A stretch of 64,000 bases of DNA from Inhella crocodyli (GTDB lineage Bacteria; Pseudomonadota; Gammaproteobacteria; Burkholderiales; Burkholderiaceae_C): the NCBI RefSeq assembly GCF_004004565.1, contig NZ_SACM01000001.1, forward strand, positions 372,001 to 436,000, given 5' to 3'. A program made the translations under genes and the position numbers. Positions 56,677 to 64,000 of the stretch are shown here, in pieces. The notes under the pieces were generated by a model. The model ran no database searches and was not told the origin of the DNA. It worked only from the letters and a program-made list of their open reading frames with translations. The first letter of the stretch is position 1. The number at the start of each line of letters is the position of its first letter.

Positions 56677-56724
56677 GCGCCTTGTTTGAAACCTCGTGTG
56701 ATCGAGCTCGGACGAGCCTCCGCG

Positions 56725-58746
56725 TCAACACTCCAACCACGTCGCCGCACGTTCCTCCGCAGGCAAGCGTCGGTCGGCCACCAGGAGACTATGCGCCAGT
56801 TGATTGAAAGACTCCGCGCCACGCCAGAACCCAAGGTCGTAGCGAATGTGAGCGAGATGAAGCGCATAACACTGCACGAGGTCGCCTCGACTGGCGCGCG
56901 ACTCGCCCCGAGCAAGTTTGCGGGTCGGTTTGGCGGTGGGAATCGCGCCATACCTGGCTTGGTACATCGACAGCGCTTCTCGCATCGCAGCAAACGCCTC
57001 CTTGGGGCTTGCGCCAGTGACTTCCAACTTTGCGTTGACCGCCCTGACCGTGTAGCCCTCAGGGGAGCAAAACAACCACACGGACATTCGCTCTCCCCGA
57101 GGCAAGAAAAGCCGGTGCGCCTTTGCTGACGATTGCTCAGCATGGGTTGAGTCGATCGCGCGCCAGCCATCTCGCCGCGTCCAGCTCAAGGTGGGGCCGG
57201 CGGTGAGTTGATCCAAGAGCCCCTGGCGACGCGCTTGCACGTTGCACCACGCTGCCCGCCGTTCGGTCTTCGTCATCGCCGTCATGGTCCAGTCGATGCG
57301 AACGGTTGCGGGGTGGCTTGCGAATCGCAGCCGACTGCCCTTGGCTGACGCCGCCCAGGTCACCTGGTACGGGGGCGGTGCGGTGTGCCAGTTCCAGGCC
57401 TCTGCCTGCCCGCCTGACGAGGCGGAATACCCATTGACCTGTTCGGTCGCGCTTCGCCAGTCCGCCAAGCCGCTGCATATGGCCTGCATGGCGCAAGCTT
57501 GGGCTCGCCGCCAGGCATGCGTCACCCTTGCCGCGGCCACTTGGCGCGTGAGCCAACTCTTCGCGTTCTGGGGCAGTTCGTGCTCGGGTCCGCAAGGGGC
57601 GCCGACCCAGGGGTCCTCCAGCCAGTCCTGAAGCGCCCGCTGGCTGGGGTCCAAGGCTTGCCGGTAGGGCCAACGGCGGTTCATCGCGAGTCGTTCCATC
57701 GAGAAGCAGAACACCAATTCGGCAAAGCCGACCATGGCCTGGTGGTGGGCTCGCATCTGGTCTGCCATCGCCAAGGGGTCAGGGTTCCCCAAGAACTGCA
57801 TAGCAAATCGGTCCGAGTACCGCCCAACATGGCGTCGAATGTGGCGATTCATCGCGCGGTAGGCCACCGTGGCTTCCGTTTGTAGCCACATGCGGTCTGT
57901 CGAAGCAGTGGCGAAGCGGAAATCCTGGGGCTGCACCACTTTCGATCCGCGCGTCGTCGGCGCTTTCAACTGGTGCACCGAGATGGTGGCCGTGGCAAAG
58001 CCCCCATCGGCGGATGCCCCTTGATCGGAGGGGGGCGCGCTCAAGCCCAGTTGGGCGCTCCAGGCGCCCAGCGCCGACATGAACACCCGGTCGTGCGCTT
58101 CTTGAGCGTGTTTGCGCTGCGTCCACGGTCGTACGACAGTGCAGATGTCCTCCAGCCAGGCGGCGACAGACCTCATGGGTCGAACGTCATCTGCGCAAAG
58201 CGTGGGTCGGCGACAGGTCGTGCTGGTGAAAAACGCGGTCTGACCACAGCGGCACTGGCCCGCATGCGTGGCCCCGACCATCCTGAGGATCGGATCGAAC
58301 GGCGCGCCGCACCGGCAACGCGAAACCAGATCGCATCGGTGGATCGGGCAGCGATCCAATGCCTTCAGAGAGAACAGTGCCGAGTGATAGCCACCTGCCG
58401 CACAAGCGGGGCAGATCCGCAGCCCTGAACCTACCAAGCATCGAACAGCGTCCGGCATCCTGCCCAAGTGCGACCACTCGAAAGCATGGGCGGGCTCGCC
58501 CATCGCGCGGGCCAACTGATCGGTGTGGACGGCGCCTGCCCGTTGTCGGTTGCCACCGTACGGAAGTTCATTGAAGAGAAGATCTGCTCTGTAAACCGAG
58601 GGCGCTTGCCAAGAGCCGACCAGCAATTCCTGCAACTCTTTGGCTCGCATGGCATTCAGGTGCATCAGCCGCTGTAGCGTGTGCCAGAGGGAGGCGAAGG
58701 GCAACACGCTGCCCGAGTGCCAGGTCAAGCTAAGTCCGGCGTTCAT
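56725..58746 (-). CDS. tniQ: TniQ/TnsD-family transposition targeting protein (large form)
   Basis: A 673-residue protein. The TniQ zinc-finger region is clear: CPACAAGGYHS at 112-122, CPIHRCDLVSRCRCG at 133-147 and a further CRCG at 165-168, together with the FSLKALDRCP segment. TniQ of Tn5053 is about 400 residues, TnsD of Tn7 about 500; this one is longer, with about 450 residues after the zinc region. TniQ/TnsD proteins choose the target site. It follows tniB by three bases. Target specificity is unknown. Confidence 0.85.
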   Translation of the reverse strand: MNAGLSLTWHSGSVLPFASLWHTLQRLMHLNAMRAKELQELLVGSWQAPSVYRADLLFNELPYGGNRQRAGAVHTDQLARAMGEPAHAFEWSHLGRMPDAVRCLVGSGLRICPACAAGGYHSALFSLKALDRCPIHRCDLVSRCRCGAPFDPILRMVGATHAGQCRCGQTAFFTSTTCRRPTLCADDVRPMRSVAAWLEDICTVVRPWTQRKHAQEAHDRVFMSALGAWSAQLGLSAPPSDQGASADGGFATATISVHQLKAPTTRGSKVVQPQDFRFATASTDRMWLQTEATVAYRAMNRHIRRHVGRYSDRFAMQFLGNPDPLAMADQMRAHHQAMVGFAELVFCFSMERLAMNRRWPYRQALDPSQRALQDWLEDPWVGAPCGPEHELPQNAKSWLTRQVAAARVTHAWRRAQACAMQAICSGLADWRSATEQVNGYSASSGGQAEAWNWHTAPPPYQVTWAASAKGSRLRFASHPATVRIDWTMTAMTKTERRAAWCNVQARRQGLLDQLTAGPTLSWTRRDGWRAIDSTHAEQSSAKAHRLFLPRGERMSVWLFCSPEGYTVRAVNAKLEVTGASPKEAFAAMREALSMYQARYGAIPTAKPTRKLARGESRASRGDLVQCYALHLAHIRYDLGFWRGAESFNQLAHSLLVADRRLPAEERAATWLEC

Positions 58747-58749
58747 GGC

Positions 58750-59769
58750 TCACTGCGGTCCAGAACGCTTGCGCAAGCGGGGCGTGATGGCGGTGACGAC
58801 CGCCATGAGCATGGTGTGGCCCGTGCCCTCGACGATGGACCGGAGCGTCGAAACCGCCATCAGGTCCGACGGGTCGGCACCGCCGGCAATTCGGAGGAGC
58901 GCATGGCGGGCTGACATCGCAACGGAGCGCATCGGGAACTCGATCGGACCCTCGTACCTCTCCGGCAGCGCATCGACCATGGCTTGCTGCAGCGGCTCCG
59001 CAAGCGCCGCCATCCGGAAGCCCTCCTCCCAGGCTCTGGGCGCCAAGCCCTGCGTGAACGAAAGCCCCGACCCCCTCGGCCATTCCGCCCCGTCGTCATA
59101 GCCAGCAAGGACGTATCGCAACTCATCGACGCCTCGGACCCCGTTGAACCTCTCTGAGGAGAGCATGAAGCGTGCTGCGACGTGTGCGCCGCCGGTCATG
59201 GCCATGCCGACGGGCTCGTCAAACACTTGCACAGAGGCCACGGAGAACACGCACAGACGCAGCCGTTCCAATTCGAGACGGCTGTGAAGCTCAACGAGCC
59301 ACATCCATTCGCGCTGCGTCATGCTTTGGGCTTCATCGATCACCAGCACCACAAATCGGCCGCCCCCCTGATCTGCCAAGAGCGCCAGCCGTTCCACGAG
59401 CATCTCCTGGCGGTTCATGGGACTGCGCACCGCCTTGGCCAGCGGATGCCGGCTGGCATGCAGCAGGTGCGAGTGAAACTGCCCTGGCGAACTGGCGCCG
59501 CTTTCTGAATGGCTCCACACGACCATCGGGACGTGGCCCCCATGACGCTCGGACAGCAGCGCTTGAAGCCAGTGGTGCACAGCGCTGGACTTGCCAAATC
59601 GAGACGGGCCGAAGATGGTTGCGCCATCGACTTGGTCGTCGATCCACCCGGCCACCCGGTCCACCATCCTCGCAATGGCCGGCGTGAAGAGGGAGTACTC
59701 CCGCGTCACCACGGGATGGTTTCGCGGAACATGCGCCGGAACGAGCGGCTGCGGGGTATGGGCCTCCAT
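58750..59769 (-). CDS. tniB: TniB/TnsC-family AAA ATPase of the transposon
   Basis: A 339-residue AAA+ ATPase that links target selection to the transposase. The Walker A motif GPSRFGKSS is at 54-62 and the Walker B VLVIDEAQ at 141-148, followed by the sensor region LRLCVFSVASVQ. ATG 59769 overlaps the tniA stop (TGATG arrangement); in-frame GTG 59772 is an alternative. Order tniA-tniB-tniQ on one strand is that of Tn5053/Tn402 elements. Confidence 0.9.
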   Translation of the reverse strand: MEAHTPQPLVPAHVPRNHPVVTREYSLFTPAIARMVDRVAGWIDDQVDGATIFGPSRFGKSSAVHHWLQALLSERHGGHVPMVVWSHSESGASSPGQFHSHLLHASRHPLAKAVRSPMNRQEMLVERLALLADQGGGRFVVLVIDEAQSMTQREWMWLVELHSRLELERLRLCVFSVASVQVFDEPVGMAMTGGAHVAARFMLSSERFNGVRGVDELRYVLAGYDDGAEWPRGSGLSFTQGLAPRAWEEGFRMAALAEPLQQAMVDALPERYEGPIEFPMRSVAMSARHALLRIAGGADPSDLMAVSTLRSIVEGTGHTMLMAVVTAITPRLRKRSGPQ

Positions 59770-61793
59770 CACCAAGTCTTCGCGTTGCGACGGGGAGGCA
59801 AAGCACCATCGCTCGGTCTGATGCTCGACACATCTGGACTCGGCGGCGAAGCGGCACCCGGTTCGCCTTGGTTACCGGCCCTCGGAGCAGGCGCAGCGAC
59901 TACGGCCGCGGTCTCGGTCACGAGCGGCTTGGAAGCGGCTTCGGCTTGCCGCTGAAGAACGCGACGGGCCTCCAAATAGGCCGGGTGGGGCGGCAACTTC
60001 TTGTCCTTGGTCGCCTCGGCAAAGCGAATCAACTCCTCCACGCCGTCGCACTGCGTTGAAAGATGGAGAACGCGGCGCTGCGCCAGTGCACGGATCGACT
60101 GGCGCATGTACAGGGTGTGCGGGGAGCGGTGCCAGGGCGGACCTGCCCGCACCACACCAAGAAACTCGCCCTGCTTCGTGGAAACGCTGGCGAAGCGGGC
60201 GTCGTCTTCGTCTTCCAGCTGCACCCAGAGCAATTTGCCGATCAGGTCGGCTCTCAGCGCGAGCCACTCGGCTGAATAGCTGGCGTTCAGAAAATTGAAA
60301 TGCGGTCTGCGCCCGCTGCGGATGCCGCCTTTGACGGTGCACAGTTTGCGGATGCCCACCATCCGACGAACTTCGCTGGCATCGGCTTGTCGAAGCCGAC
60401 CAGGGCTTCGATCCACCAAAAAGTCCAGTTGGGTCAGTGGGCTTCGCCAACCGAGGCCCGAATGAGGCCGCGCGTTGTAGTTGGCGATCAGGGTGTCGAG
60501 CAGCTCTTCGGCGTACTCCAACTGGAACTGCCGATCGACTGCGGCTTTGTCAGGGTCAGAGCCACGCTTGTCGGCAGGCTTGCTGCCCGTGGTCGATGCC
60601 AATCGGTGAAAGCCACCGGCTGCGAGTTGCTTAAAGAAGGACTCGATGAATGGGCGATCGTCCTTGCTGCGCCGATGGCTGAAGCTGCTGGGGTCTTGTG
60701 GCTTGAGGATGTTGGCCCCAACGACGTCCCGCAATTGCCGCTCCACCCGCTGGCAGACGTTGGCCAATGCACCGTCGACGCTGAACTCGTCCCAACAAGC
60801 CCCCAGGTATCGCTCGTGGTGAGCCGATGGCAAGGCCGCCGAATCCGAGTAGGTTTCCTTGCTCCAATGAATTTCACGGCGAGCCCATCGCGTCAAGGCG
60901 CTTTTGACGGCCCGAAGTACGTCCTCGGCGCTGCATTCCCAGCGCAGGCTGAGGTAGTAGCCAAGAACGGCCCGACTCGCCACTTCGATGATGACGATCA
61001 CCCAGATTCGGTGGATCTTGCGAGGTTCGTGCCCGCCGTGAGGGGATGGCACCAAGACCACCATTCGGGCGTCGATCTTGTGGGCATCGCACTCGACGCG
61101 CTGAAAGACCTTCAGATCAGGTCGACGGGTCCCATCGCCGGCGCGAGCCTTGCGCTCTGCCTCCTCACCGCCCAAAAGTTGTTGCTGCCGCCGTGGGTTC
61201 GCTTCAAGCACCCGGTCGATGTAGCGGTAGATGCTGACGCAACCCAGCCTCGCCACATTGAAGGGCCATTCACCGCGCGCTTCGTAACCCTCATCTCGAA
61301 GTTGCTTGAGAAACCACTGAAAGAGCTCCTGCTTGGGCCGCTTGGTGGACGCCAACTTGGGGGCTCGTCCGAGGATCTTCTTGTCAAAACGCGCCTGTAG
61401 TGCAGCGCCCCCAGGAGACTCGAACAACCACTGCATGACACCCGCGCTGCCCCTGCCCGTCGCGGTCTTGATGCGTGGGGCATTGGCCCGGGTGTACGGC
61501 TCCACGCGGTAGAACGGCAACGCGCCACGCCAACCCATCAGTGTTCCGTCTGGGTGTTGCGCCAAGCAGCGACGGGTGATCAATCGGTGCACCGTGGGCA
61601 GTGCAATCCCGGTGTCTCGCATCAGGTCGGCGTCAGAAGCGCCGGCCAGGTACATCGTCACCGCCTGCCGGCGCTTCAGGTAGAGCGCCCGGCGTTTGTC
61701 CGAAAGCGCGTCTGGGTCGACTTCCGGCCATTGCTGTACGTCCACCGCTGCGATGTGGCCTCGCCTCGCTCCGATCCGGGCTGAACTCGCCAT
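59769..61793 (-). CDS. tniA: TniA/TnsB-family DDE transposase
   Basis: A 674-residue Mu/TnsB-type transposase. N-terminal helix-turn-helix domains (about 30-200) are followed by the rve catalytic core; D236 in ECDAHKID, D340 in FSVDGALA and E384 in RPFIESFFKQL are read as the DDE triad, then a Mu-type C-terminal beta-barrel (about 480-600). It is longer than Tn5053 TniA (559) and closer to Tn7 TnsB (702). No tnsA-like endonuclease gene is next to it, so replicative (cointegrate) transposition would be expected. Confidence 0.9.
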   Translation of the reverse strand: MASSARIGARRGHIAAVDVQQWPEVDPDALSDKRRALYLKRRQAVTMYLAGASDADLMRDTGIALPTVHRLITRRCLAQHPDGTLMGWRGALPFYRVEPYTRANAPRIKTATGRGSAGVMQWLFESPGGAALQARFDKKILGRAPKLASTKRPKQELFQWFLKQLRDEGYEARGEWPFNVARLGCVSIYRYIDRVLEANPRRQQQLLGGEEAERKARAGDGTRRPDLKVFQRVECDAHKIDARMVVLVPSPHGGHEPRKIHRIWVIVIIEVASRAVLGYYLSLRWECSAEDVLRAVKSALTRWARREIHWSKETYSDSAALPSAHHERYLGACWDEFSVDGALANVCQRVERQLRDVVGANILKPQDPSSFSHRRSKDDRPFIESFFKQLAAGGFHRLASTTGSKPADKRGSDPDKAAVDRQFQLEYAEELLDTLIANYNARPHSGLGWRSPLTQLDFLVDRSPGRLRQADASEVRRMVGIRKLCTVKGGIRSGRRPHFNFLNASYSAEWLALRADLIGKLLWVQLEDEDDARFASVSTKQGEFLGVVRAGPPWHRSPHTLYMRQSIRALAQRRVLHLSTQCDGVEELIRFAEATKDKKLPPHPAYLEARRVLQRQAEAASKPLVTETAAVVAAPAPRAGNQGEPGAASPPSPDVSSIRPSDGALPPRRNAKTW

Positions 61794-61816
61794 GAGGGCC
61801 GCTCCTGGCAGCGACT

Positions 61817-61841
61817 GAATATGGGCAAAGTTAGTTGATTC
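61817..61841 (-). repeat. innermost right-end transposase-site-like repeat
   Basis: Complement reads GAATCAACTAACTTTGCCCA followed by TATTC. It shares AATCAA and TTTGCCCATA with the left site 35365-35382, with four extra bases between. It lies 24 bases upstream of tniA and may also regulate it. Confidence 0.6.
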
Positions 61842-61865
61842 GCGCAGTTTTTACCAATTTTGCTT

Positions 61866-61889
61866 GCGAGGCATCATCAAATTCAGTTG
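61866..61889 (-). repeat. middle right-end transposase-site-like repeat
   Basis: Complement reads CAACTGAATTTGATGATG then CCTCGC, matching the left-end site 35388-35410 (CAATCAAATTTGATGATG, ATCGC) over most of its length in inverted orientation. Confidence 0.65.
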
Positions 61890-61940
61890 CAGCGCTGACC
61901 AGGCTTCCCTGGGAAGGCGCCTTCATCCGTTGCCCCGAAT

Positions 61941-61979
61941 CATGTGTAAATTTGATTGCGTAAACGGCGCCTGCCGGAA
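61941..61979 (-). repeat. right terminal inverted repeat of the tni transposon
   Basis: Its complement matches the left repeat 35344-35382 at 29 of 39 positions with no gap. The outermost three bases read TTC instead of TGT, so the true end may differ by a few bases or be degraded. Confidence 0.68.
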
Positions 61980-62289
61980 GCCTCCGCCCCAACCCACCCC
62001 TGACCAGGCCTCGCCTGAAGGCTTGATCGATCCGGCGCTGGGCCGACCGCCGACCGAGTCGCCGAGCGCGGCTCGAACCCGGTCATGCACCAGCACGCAG
62101 CATCGAGCGGCGCCAAGCCCCTTACTGGTGCGCCATGCACCACCGAGGGAAATCGCGGACAGGGATTACGGCCTGTTTCAGGGCGCGGCTTTGGCCGATG
62201 CTTCCGGCCGCTCGCATTCAGCGGTACGGGTGCGCGCAGCTGGTTCCACCGAACGACTTTGTCGATCCCACAGCCCCGAGGAGACCCCG
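61980..62289. other. 310-bp intergenic region right of the transposon
   Basis: GC-rich like the chromosome. It should hold the promoter of the SGNH hydrolase gene, but no clear -35/-10 pair is seen; GAGGAGA at 62278-62284 is its ribosome-binding site. No gene supported. It does not contain an obvious remainder of the sequence left of the transposon. Confidence 0.5.
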
Positions 62290-63396
62290 ATGACGACTCC
62301 CGCTTCCGTATCCCGACCCTGGCAGGCGCTCGTGCGCCGTTGCCTGCCGGCCTTGGCCTTGCTCGCTTTTGGCGGCAACGCCGCGGCCAGCACCCTGAAC
62401 CAAAACGTGTCCTGGACCATCGACCGGGCGGGCACCACCGCCAAATACCGCGTCGTGGCCTACGGCGACTCGATCTACGCCGGTTACAACGGCTCGACCA
62501 CGAACGCCGCCAAGTACTCGGCCCCCACCGTGGACGCGGAGTACCTGTCGGCCGCGTGGAACGCCGACATCGAAAGCGTTCGCCGCACGAAGTCGGGCGC
62601 CGTGGCGTCCGACGTCTACCAGAACAAAATCGTCGCCGAACGCTCGTACATGCAAGCGGCCAACACCCGGGTCGTCACCTTCGAGATGTGCGGCAACGAC
62701 GGTTTGCAAGCCCGCACCGCGTTCAAGAACCAAACCGGCACCTGCAATTACGGCGTGCTCACCACGGCCGAAAACAACTGCAAGGCCAACGTGGCGGCGG
62801 CAATGGACTACATCAACGCCAATGCCTACTCGGGCGTGAAGTTGAAGATCATCTCCAACCTCTACTACCCGGGTTACAGCGCCGACAACGCGCAAAGCAC
62901 CTGCAAGGACGCCACCACGGGCGCCACCGTCAAGATGCAGGACAAGTTCCTGCCGGCCATCGCGCGCATGAACTACTGGATGTGCGAGTACGCACGCCAA
63001 AAGGGCTTCAAGTGCGCCGACAGCTTCGCCGAGTACATGGGCGCCGAGTACGACAGCAACGGCGACGGCTTGGTGGACGCCGACGCGCTGCGCTACGTCC
63101 CGGGCGAGAGCGAGGCCAACTACGTGACGCGCATCACCTCGACGCTGCGCAGCACCATCCGCGACGCCAACTTGCACGCGGTGTCGGCCAGCAGCACCTA
63201 CGACTACATCCAGTCAGACGACGTGCACCCCACCTACACCGGTGGCACCGTGTCGGCCGGCCTGCTGGGTGGCACCACGGGCTCGGGCGCGCCGCGCTAC
63301 ACCTCGTTCACAAACGGAAAGAGCCCGATTTGGAATCGCTACGGCCACGAGCGGATGGGCTGGACCTTGTCCACGTCCAACCCTGTGGCGCCCTGA
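62290..63396 (+). CDS. exported SGNH/GDSL-family hydrolase
   Basis: A 368-residue protein with a signal peptide (about 1-34, ending NAAAS). The SGNH blocks are visible: block I VVAYGDSIYAG with the nucleophile S61, block III EMCGNDG with N136, and block V DDVHPTY with D310 and H313, giving a full catalytic triad. Six or so cysteines in the mature part suggest disulfides. Members are extracellular esterases or lipases; the substrate here is unknown. ATG 62290 is chosen for its Shine-Dalgarno sequence and signal peptide; the frame is open upstream. Confidence 0.87.
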   Translation: MTTPASVSRPWQALVRRCLPALALLAFGGNAAASTLNQNVSWTIDRAGTTAKYRVVAYGDSIYAGYNGSTTNAAKYSAPTVDAEYLSAAWNADIESVRRTKSGAVASDVYQNKIVAERSYMQAANTRVVTFEMCGNDGLQARTAFKNQTGTCNYGVLTTAENNCKANVAAAMDYINANAYSGVKLKIISNLYYPGYSADNAQSTCKDATTGATVKMQDKFLPAIARMNYWMCEYARQKGFKCADSFAEYMGAEYDSNGDGLVDADALRYVPGESEANYVTRITSTLRSTIRDANLHAVSASSTYDYIQSDDVHPTYTGGTVSAGLLGGTTGSGAPRYTSFTNGKSPIWNRYGHERMGWTLSTSNPVAP

Positions 63397-63448
63397 CCGG
63401 CGTCACCGTGCACCTTGGGTGGGGCAGCCGCTCGCTGACGCGACCGTC

Positions 63449-64000
63449 ATGAGCGCACCCCCCCGTTCGCCCGGCGCCAACGCACCCCGCGAGGCGCCGG
63501 GCCCTCGCATGGCGTGGGGCTACCTGGTCGCCGCCGCGCTCCTGGCCTTGGCGGCCGGCCTGTGGTTCTGGACGTCGTGGACCCACCAGGCCGCGCCCGC
63601 TTCCCAGCCGGGGACTGTCACCGCGGCGCCATCGACCGGCCAGCCCGCCCGGCCCGATGCCGCCGCCCTTTCGGACCCGTCCACGGTGCCCGCGGCACCG
63701 CCGACCTCGCACCCGACGGCGAACGACCCCGATGACTTGGCCGCCCACGTGCCCGCTGGACAAGCACCCAGCATGGTCGAGGTCATCCAGCGCCTGCATC
63801 AGGCCGGCGTGCACACGGGCTTGGGGGCTTTCAACCCACCCGGCACTTCGCCGCCCTTGGTTGGCCTGGCCGTGCCGCCCGACTTCCCGCTGCCCGACGG
63901 CTACGTCCGTCACCACCAAACCACCGACGACGGGCAGGACATCGAGCCGATCTTGATGTTTGCGCCCGACCGGACGTTCTACGACCGCACCGGCCGCGCC
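63449..64000 (+). CDS. membrane-anchored Pro/Ala-rich protein (partial, runs off the window)
   Basis: The frame is open from ATG 63449 to the end of the window (at least 184 residues). It begins with a Pro-rich cytosolic stretch of about 20 residues, one membrane segment (about 22-45), a Pro/Ala/Thr-rich linker of about 60 residues, then a soluble domain start (MVEVIQRLHQAGVHTG ... LPDGYVRHHQTTDDGQD). I do not recognise the family. It follows the SGNH gene by 52 bases in the same direction. Confidence 0.65.
   Translation, partial: MSAPPRSPGANAPREAPGPRMAWGYLVAAALLALAAGLWFWTSWTHQAAPASQPGTVTAAPSTGQPARPDAAALSDPSTVPAAPPTSHPTANDPDDLAAHVPAGQAPSMVEVIQRLHQAGVHTGLGAFNPPGTSPPLVGLAVPPDFPLPDGYVRHHQTTDDGQDIEPILMFAPDRTFYDRTGRA

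Larger units (their letters stand above)
35344..61979. mobile_element. Tn7/Tn5053-like tni transposon carrying metal-resistance cargo (about 26.6 kb)
   Basis: Seen: tniA, tniB and tniQ lie together at the right end, transcribed inward. The left 39 bases (35344-35382) and the complement of the right 39 (61941-61979) match at 29 of 39 positions without gaps, and further related copies lie inside both ends (35388-35410; 61817-61841; 61866-61889). This is the multi-site end structure of Tn7/Tn5053 elements. Genes on both sides are GC-rich chromosomal genes while the cargo is mixed in composition. The left end starts TGTC as expected, but the right end reads TTCC and no 5-bp target duplication is obvious, so the exact termini and activity are uncertain. 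Confidence 0.72.

Noticed and set aside
35339-61984. A 5-bp target-site duplication flanking the transposon.
   Set aside because: The five bases outside the inferred ends are GCGGT on the left and GCCTC on the right. They do not match, so either the ends are off by a few bases or the duplication has decayed.
62218-63177. A 319-codon minus-strand frame over the SGNH hydrolase.
   Set aside because: Val/Gly/Ala/His-rich translation without motifs, opposite a protein with signal peptide and complete catalytic blocks.

Overview
The window looks like a chromosomal segment of a GC-rich betaproteobacterium, probably Burkholderiales. The grounds are very high GC with strong G/C third positions, the bamC-dapA arrangement, translationally coupled operons, and a mercury/cadmium-island style of accessory DNA. 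The genus cannot be named from sequence alone. No rRNA, tRNA or CRISPR array was seen.

Bases 1-35258 are ordinary chromosome. A nucleoside uptake and salvage operon comes first: the end of an ABC ATPase, two permeases, cdd, purine nucleoside phosphorylase, deoC and deoA, running into trmB and a histone-deacetylase-family hydrolase. Then follow coaBC and dut, a FKBP-type isomerase, a JmjC-type ribosomal oxygenase, a small Ala-rich lipoprotein, and a leftward MTase-dapA-bamC group. parE and parC are separated by a three-gene cassette (FemAB-like acyltransferase, DegT/DnrJ-type PLP protein, GNAT). After a DUF427 protein and an M13 peptidase comes a leftward run encoding a patatin/cNMP-domain lipase, a complete single-module NRPS (C-A-T-TE), a TVP38 membrane protein and a histidine phosphatase. 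pyrD, aroG and a DUF2145 pair close this part.

Bases about 35344-61979 are read here as one roughly 26.6-kb Tn7/Tn5053-like transposon. Its two ends share a 39-bp inverted repeat (29 of 39 identical, no gaps) plus further internal copies, and the transposition genes tniA-tniB-tniQ sit at the right end. Near the left end are a decayed IS3-family element, a Cys-rich secreted protein, and a divergent KfrA-like/tyrosine-recombinase pair that resembles the TnpT/TnpS cointegrate-resolution module of Tn4651-type transposons. The cargo is heavy-metal resistance: a Zn/Cd/Pb P-type ATPase with its MerR-family regulator, a CzcE-like protein, and a long leftward operon encoding czcI, czcC, a small adaptor-like protein, czcB, czcA, two small secreted proteins and a czcR/czcS-type two-component system. 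A further operon encodes a transglutaminase-like protein, a SAM methyltransferase and an EamA transporter with a His-rich tail.

The most interesting observation is that this last operon carries a promoter nearly identical in its -10 half to the P-type ATPase promoter (both with a 19-bp MerR-type spacer). This ties three proteins of unknown role to the metal regulator. The same regulator region holds a further operator-like copy in front of cadR. Bases 61980-64000 return to chromosome with a secreted SGNH/GDSL hydrolase and the start of a membrane-anchored Pro/Ala-rich protein.
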